From positions 1 through 6,380 of the forward strand of contig JAKBKR010000128.1 in the NCBI GenBank assembly GCA_021832495.1: a stretch of DNA of 6,380 nt. Reading direction: 5' to 3'. Positions 5,470 through 6,380 of this stretch are shown one piece after another. This DNA is from a bacterium (GTDB lineage Archaea; Thermoplasmatota; Thermoplasmata; Lutacidiplasmatales; UBA184). The translations under genes were made by a program, and so were the position numbers. Below the pieces are notes generated by a model that saw only the letters and a program-made list of their open reading frames with translations, made no database searches and was not told the DNA's origin. Position 1 is the stretch's first letter. Each line of letters begins with the position of its first letter.

Positions 5470-6380
5470 AGTTGCCAACCTGACCTCCCTGGACGACCGT
5501 GCCGGCGTCTCCCGCTATCCAAGAAGAAGAGCAGAATCACGGCGACCAGGGCAAAGGCGACGACCACGACGAATTGCCAGTCACCGTTGTCGACCAGATT
5601 CTGTAGCAGAGTCTGGGGACCGGGAACTACACCTCCGCCACCCCCTCCCCCGCCGCTGCCGCCGCCTCCTCCGCCTCCTGGAGGCCCGGTGGTGTTCGTC
5701 GAATTGGTAGAGTTCGTGGAGTTGGTAGGAGTGAACGTGATCTGGACTGGGTCAGGCATCGTCACGCTCCCGGACGACGGTGTTGCTGTGTACCCAGCAG
5801 GCGACACCACCGAATAGGTGTAGACCGTACCGTTGACGTTAAGGACAACGTGCCCTCCCGAGACGAATGCGTGACCAAACGTTACGTTGGCACCCTTGGC
5901 CGCCCTCCTCTCATTGAGTGCCTGATAGTGCAGGATCACGGACCATCCCAATCCGGTGGGGAGTCCCGTCTCATGGTATGTGAGATTGGTGGCCCAAGAA
6001 AAGTCGATGACCCGAGAGACCGGATTTGGAGCTGCAACGGTAATGGTGTGAGCAAGATAAGTAGTCGTCCAGTTGCCCACACTGCTCGCTACGAAGGTAT
6101 ACGTTCCGTTCTGGGCGAGAGCAGTCCAATCCTGGCTCGTCATGGCAGTCCCACACGTACCCGGACAATTTGCCGACGTCGTATTCCACCACCACGGTAC
6201 TTCTGTCTCATACTGACATCCCGAAGGATGGCAGGTGTCACGGTACGGCAAGCCATCCTCTGTGACCGTGATCCATGAGGCCCAGGCATAACGCACGTGC
6301 ACCGTCACTGGGGATGTGGTAACCGTAACCGTGCCGTTGGCTGGGGACGCGGCCCACCATGCACACCCGTTCCCGCTACA
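5466..6380 (-). CDS. Surface glycoprotein-like, membrane-anchored repeat protein (partial, N-terminus outside window)
   Basis: The frame is open to the right edge, so 304 C-terminal residues are visible; GTG at 6308 lies within the gene and is unlikely to be the start. There are two Ig-like beta domains. The first, ~34-115, carries a divergent TVTEDGLP and four cysteines (50, 55, 72, 76) suited to disulfides. The second, ~133-215, carries YHETGLPTGLGWSVIL and YTYSVVSPAGYTATPSSGSV. This repeat type is common in secreted proteins of Thermoplasmatota (recalled family knowledge). Then follow an Asn-Ser/Thr tract (NSTNSTNSTNTT, 220-231) with dense N-glycosylation sequons, a Gly linker of 7 Gly, Ser, 8 Gly (235-250), a transmembrane helix (~270-287, FVVVVAFALVAVILLFFL), and a short basic cytoplasmic tail (GRRRHGRPGR). 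The protein is therefore probably displayed outside on a flexible stalk and anchored at its C-terminus. It is the first gene visible in the operon and is coupled to the next by an ATGA overlap. It could be a viral spike, an adhesin or a cell-surface receptor. Confidence 0.85.
   Translation of the reverse strand, partial: CSGNGCAWWAASPANGTVTVTTSPVTVHVRYAWASWITVTEDGLPYRDTCHPSGCQYETEVPWWWNTTSANCPGTCGTAMTSQDWTALAQNGTYTFVASSVGNWTTTYLAHTITVAAPNPVSRVIDFSWATNLTYHETGLPTGLGWSVILHYQALNERRAAKGANVTFGHAFVSGGHVVLNVNGTVYTYSVVSPAGYTATPSSGSVTMPDPVQITFTPTNSTNSTNSTNTTGPPGGGGGGGSGGGGGGGGVVPGPQTLLQNLVDNGDWQFVVVVAFALVAVILLFFLDSGRRRHGRPGRSGWQL
5631..5723 (-). repeat. Low-complexity linker: (AsnSerThr)n and poly-Gly codons
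   Basis: Within the surface protein gene, 5631-5678 encodes 8 Gly, 1 Ser and 7 Gly (read 3' to 5' on the plus strand), and 5688-5723 encodes N-S-T repeats. Gly codons are mixed (GGA, GGC, GGG, GGT) and the Asn/Ser/Thr codons also vary, so this is conserved protein composition rather than a recently expanded simple repeat. It acts as a stalk between the Ig-like domains and the membrane anchor. Confidence 0.85.

Noticed and set aside
5631..5678. Poly-Gly tract as a phase-variable microsatellite
   Set aside because: Codons are mixed rather than a uniform repeat unit, so slippage-driven switching is unlikely; it is better explained as a protein linker.

Overview
The window looks like part of an archaeal mobile element or provirus, most likely from a Thermoplasmatota host. 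Three things point that way. First, the surface protein at 5466-6380 carries the 'TETGLPxGxxWxVxL ... YxYxVxxxxGYxxxPxSGxVxxP' repeat style that I associate with secreted and surface proteins of that phylum. Second, there is an archaeal-type TATA-like box placed for a leaderless transcript. Third, transcript ends look like T-rich tracts rather than long hairpin terminators. The DNA is fairly GC-rich and very compact. No rRNA, tRNA, CRISPR array or insertion sequence is visible. The taxonomic call is inference from motifs, not from a search.

Left part, plus strand (3-1525): the 3' end of an unrecognised basic protein (3-416); a possible 62-residue cysteine-rich ORF (425-613); a small serine recombinase with a complete catalytic signature and a C-terminal helix-turn-helix (622-1398); and a 44-residue acidic ORF (1391-1525) overlapping the recombinase end. 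An exact 18-bp palindrome (1524-1541) sits on the stop codon of that last ORF. It is a candidate recombination site, regulator site or terminator stem.

Middle (1526-1713): a short convergent intergenic stretch with weak terminator-like signals and no supportable gene.

Right part, minus strand (6380 down to 1714): five tightly packed genes read as one operon, and each start overlaps the previous stop (overlaps of about 4, 38, 23 and 11 nt). In transcription order they are: a surface glycoprotein-like protein with Ig-like repeats, Asn-Ser/Thr and poly-Gly linkers and a C-terminal membrane anchor (partial at the window edge); a small basic histidine-rich protein; a signal-peptide membrane protein with an extracytoplasmic domain, three transmembrane segments and a large cytoplasmic domain; a soluble protein with a three-cysteine cluster; and a P-loop ATPase resembling the Zot/HerA/FtsK type.

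The most interesting reading is that spike-like protein, membrane protein and ATPase form one machine spanning the cell surface: the structural module of an enveloped (pleomorphic-type) archaeal virus, or a conjugation/secretion-like apparatus. The neighbouring serine recombinase would provide integration or resolution. That reading is inference from gene order and topology; none of the operon proteins is recognised by name.
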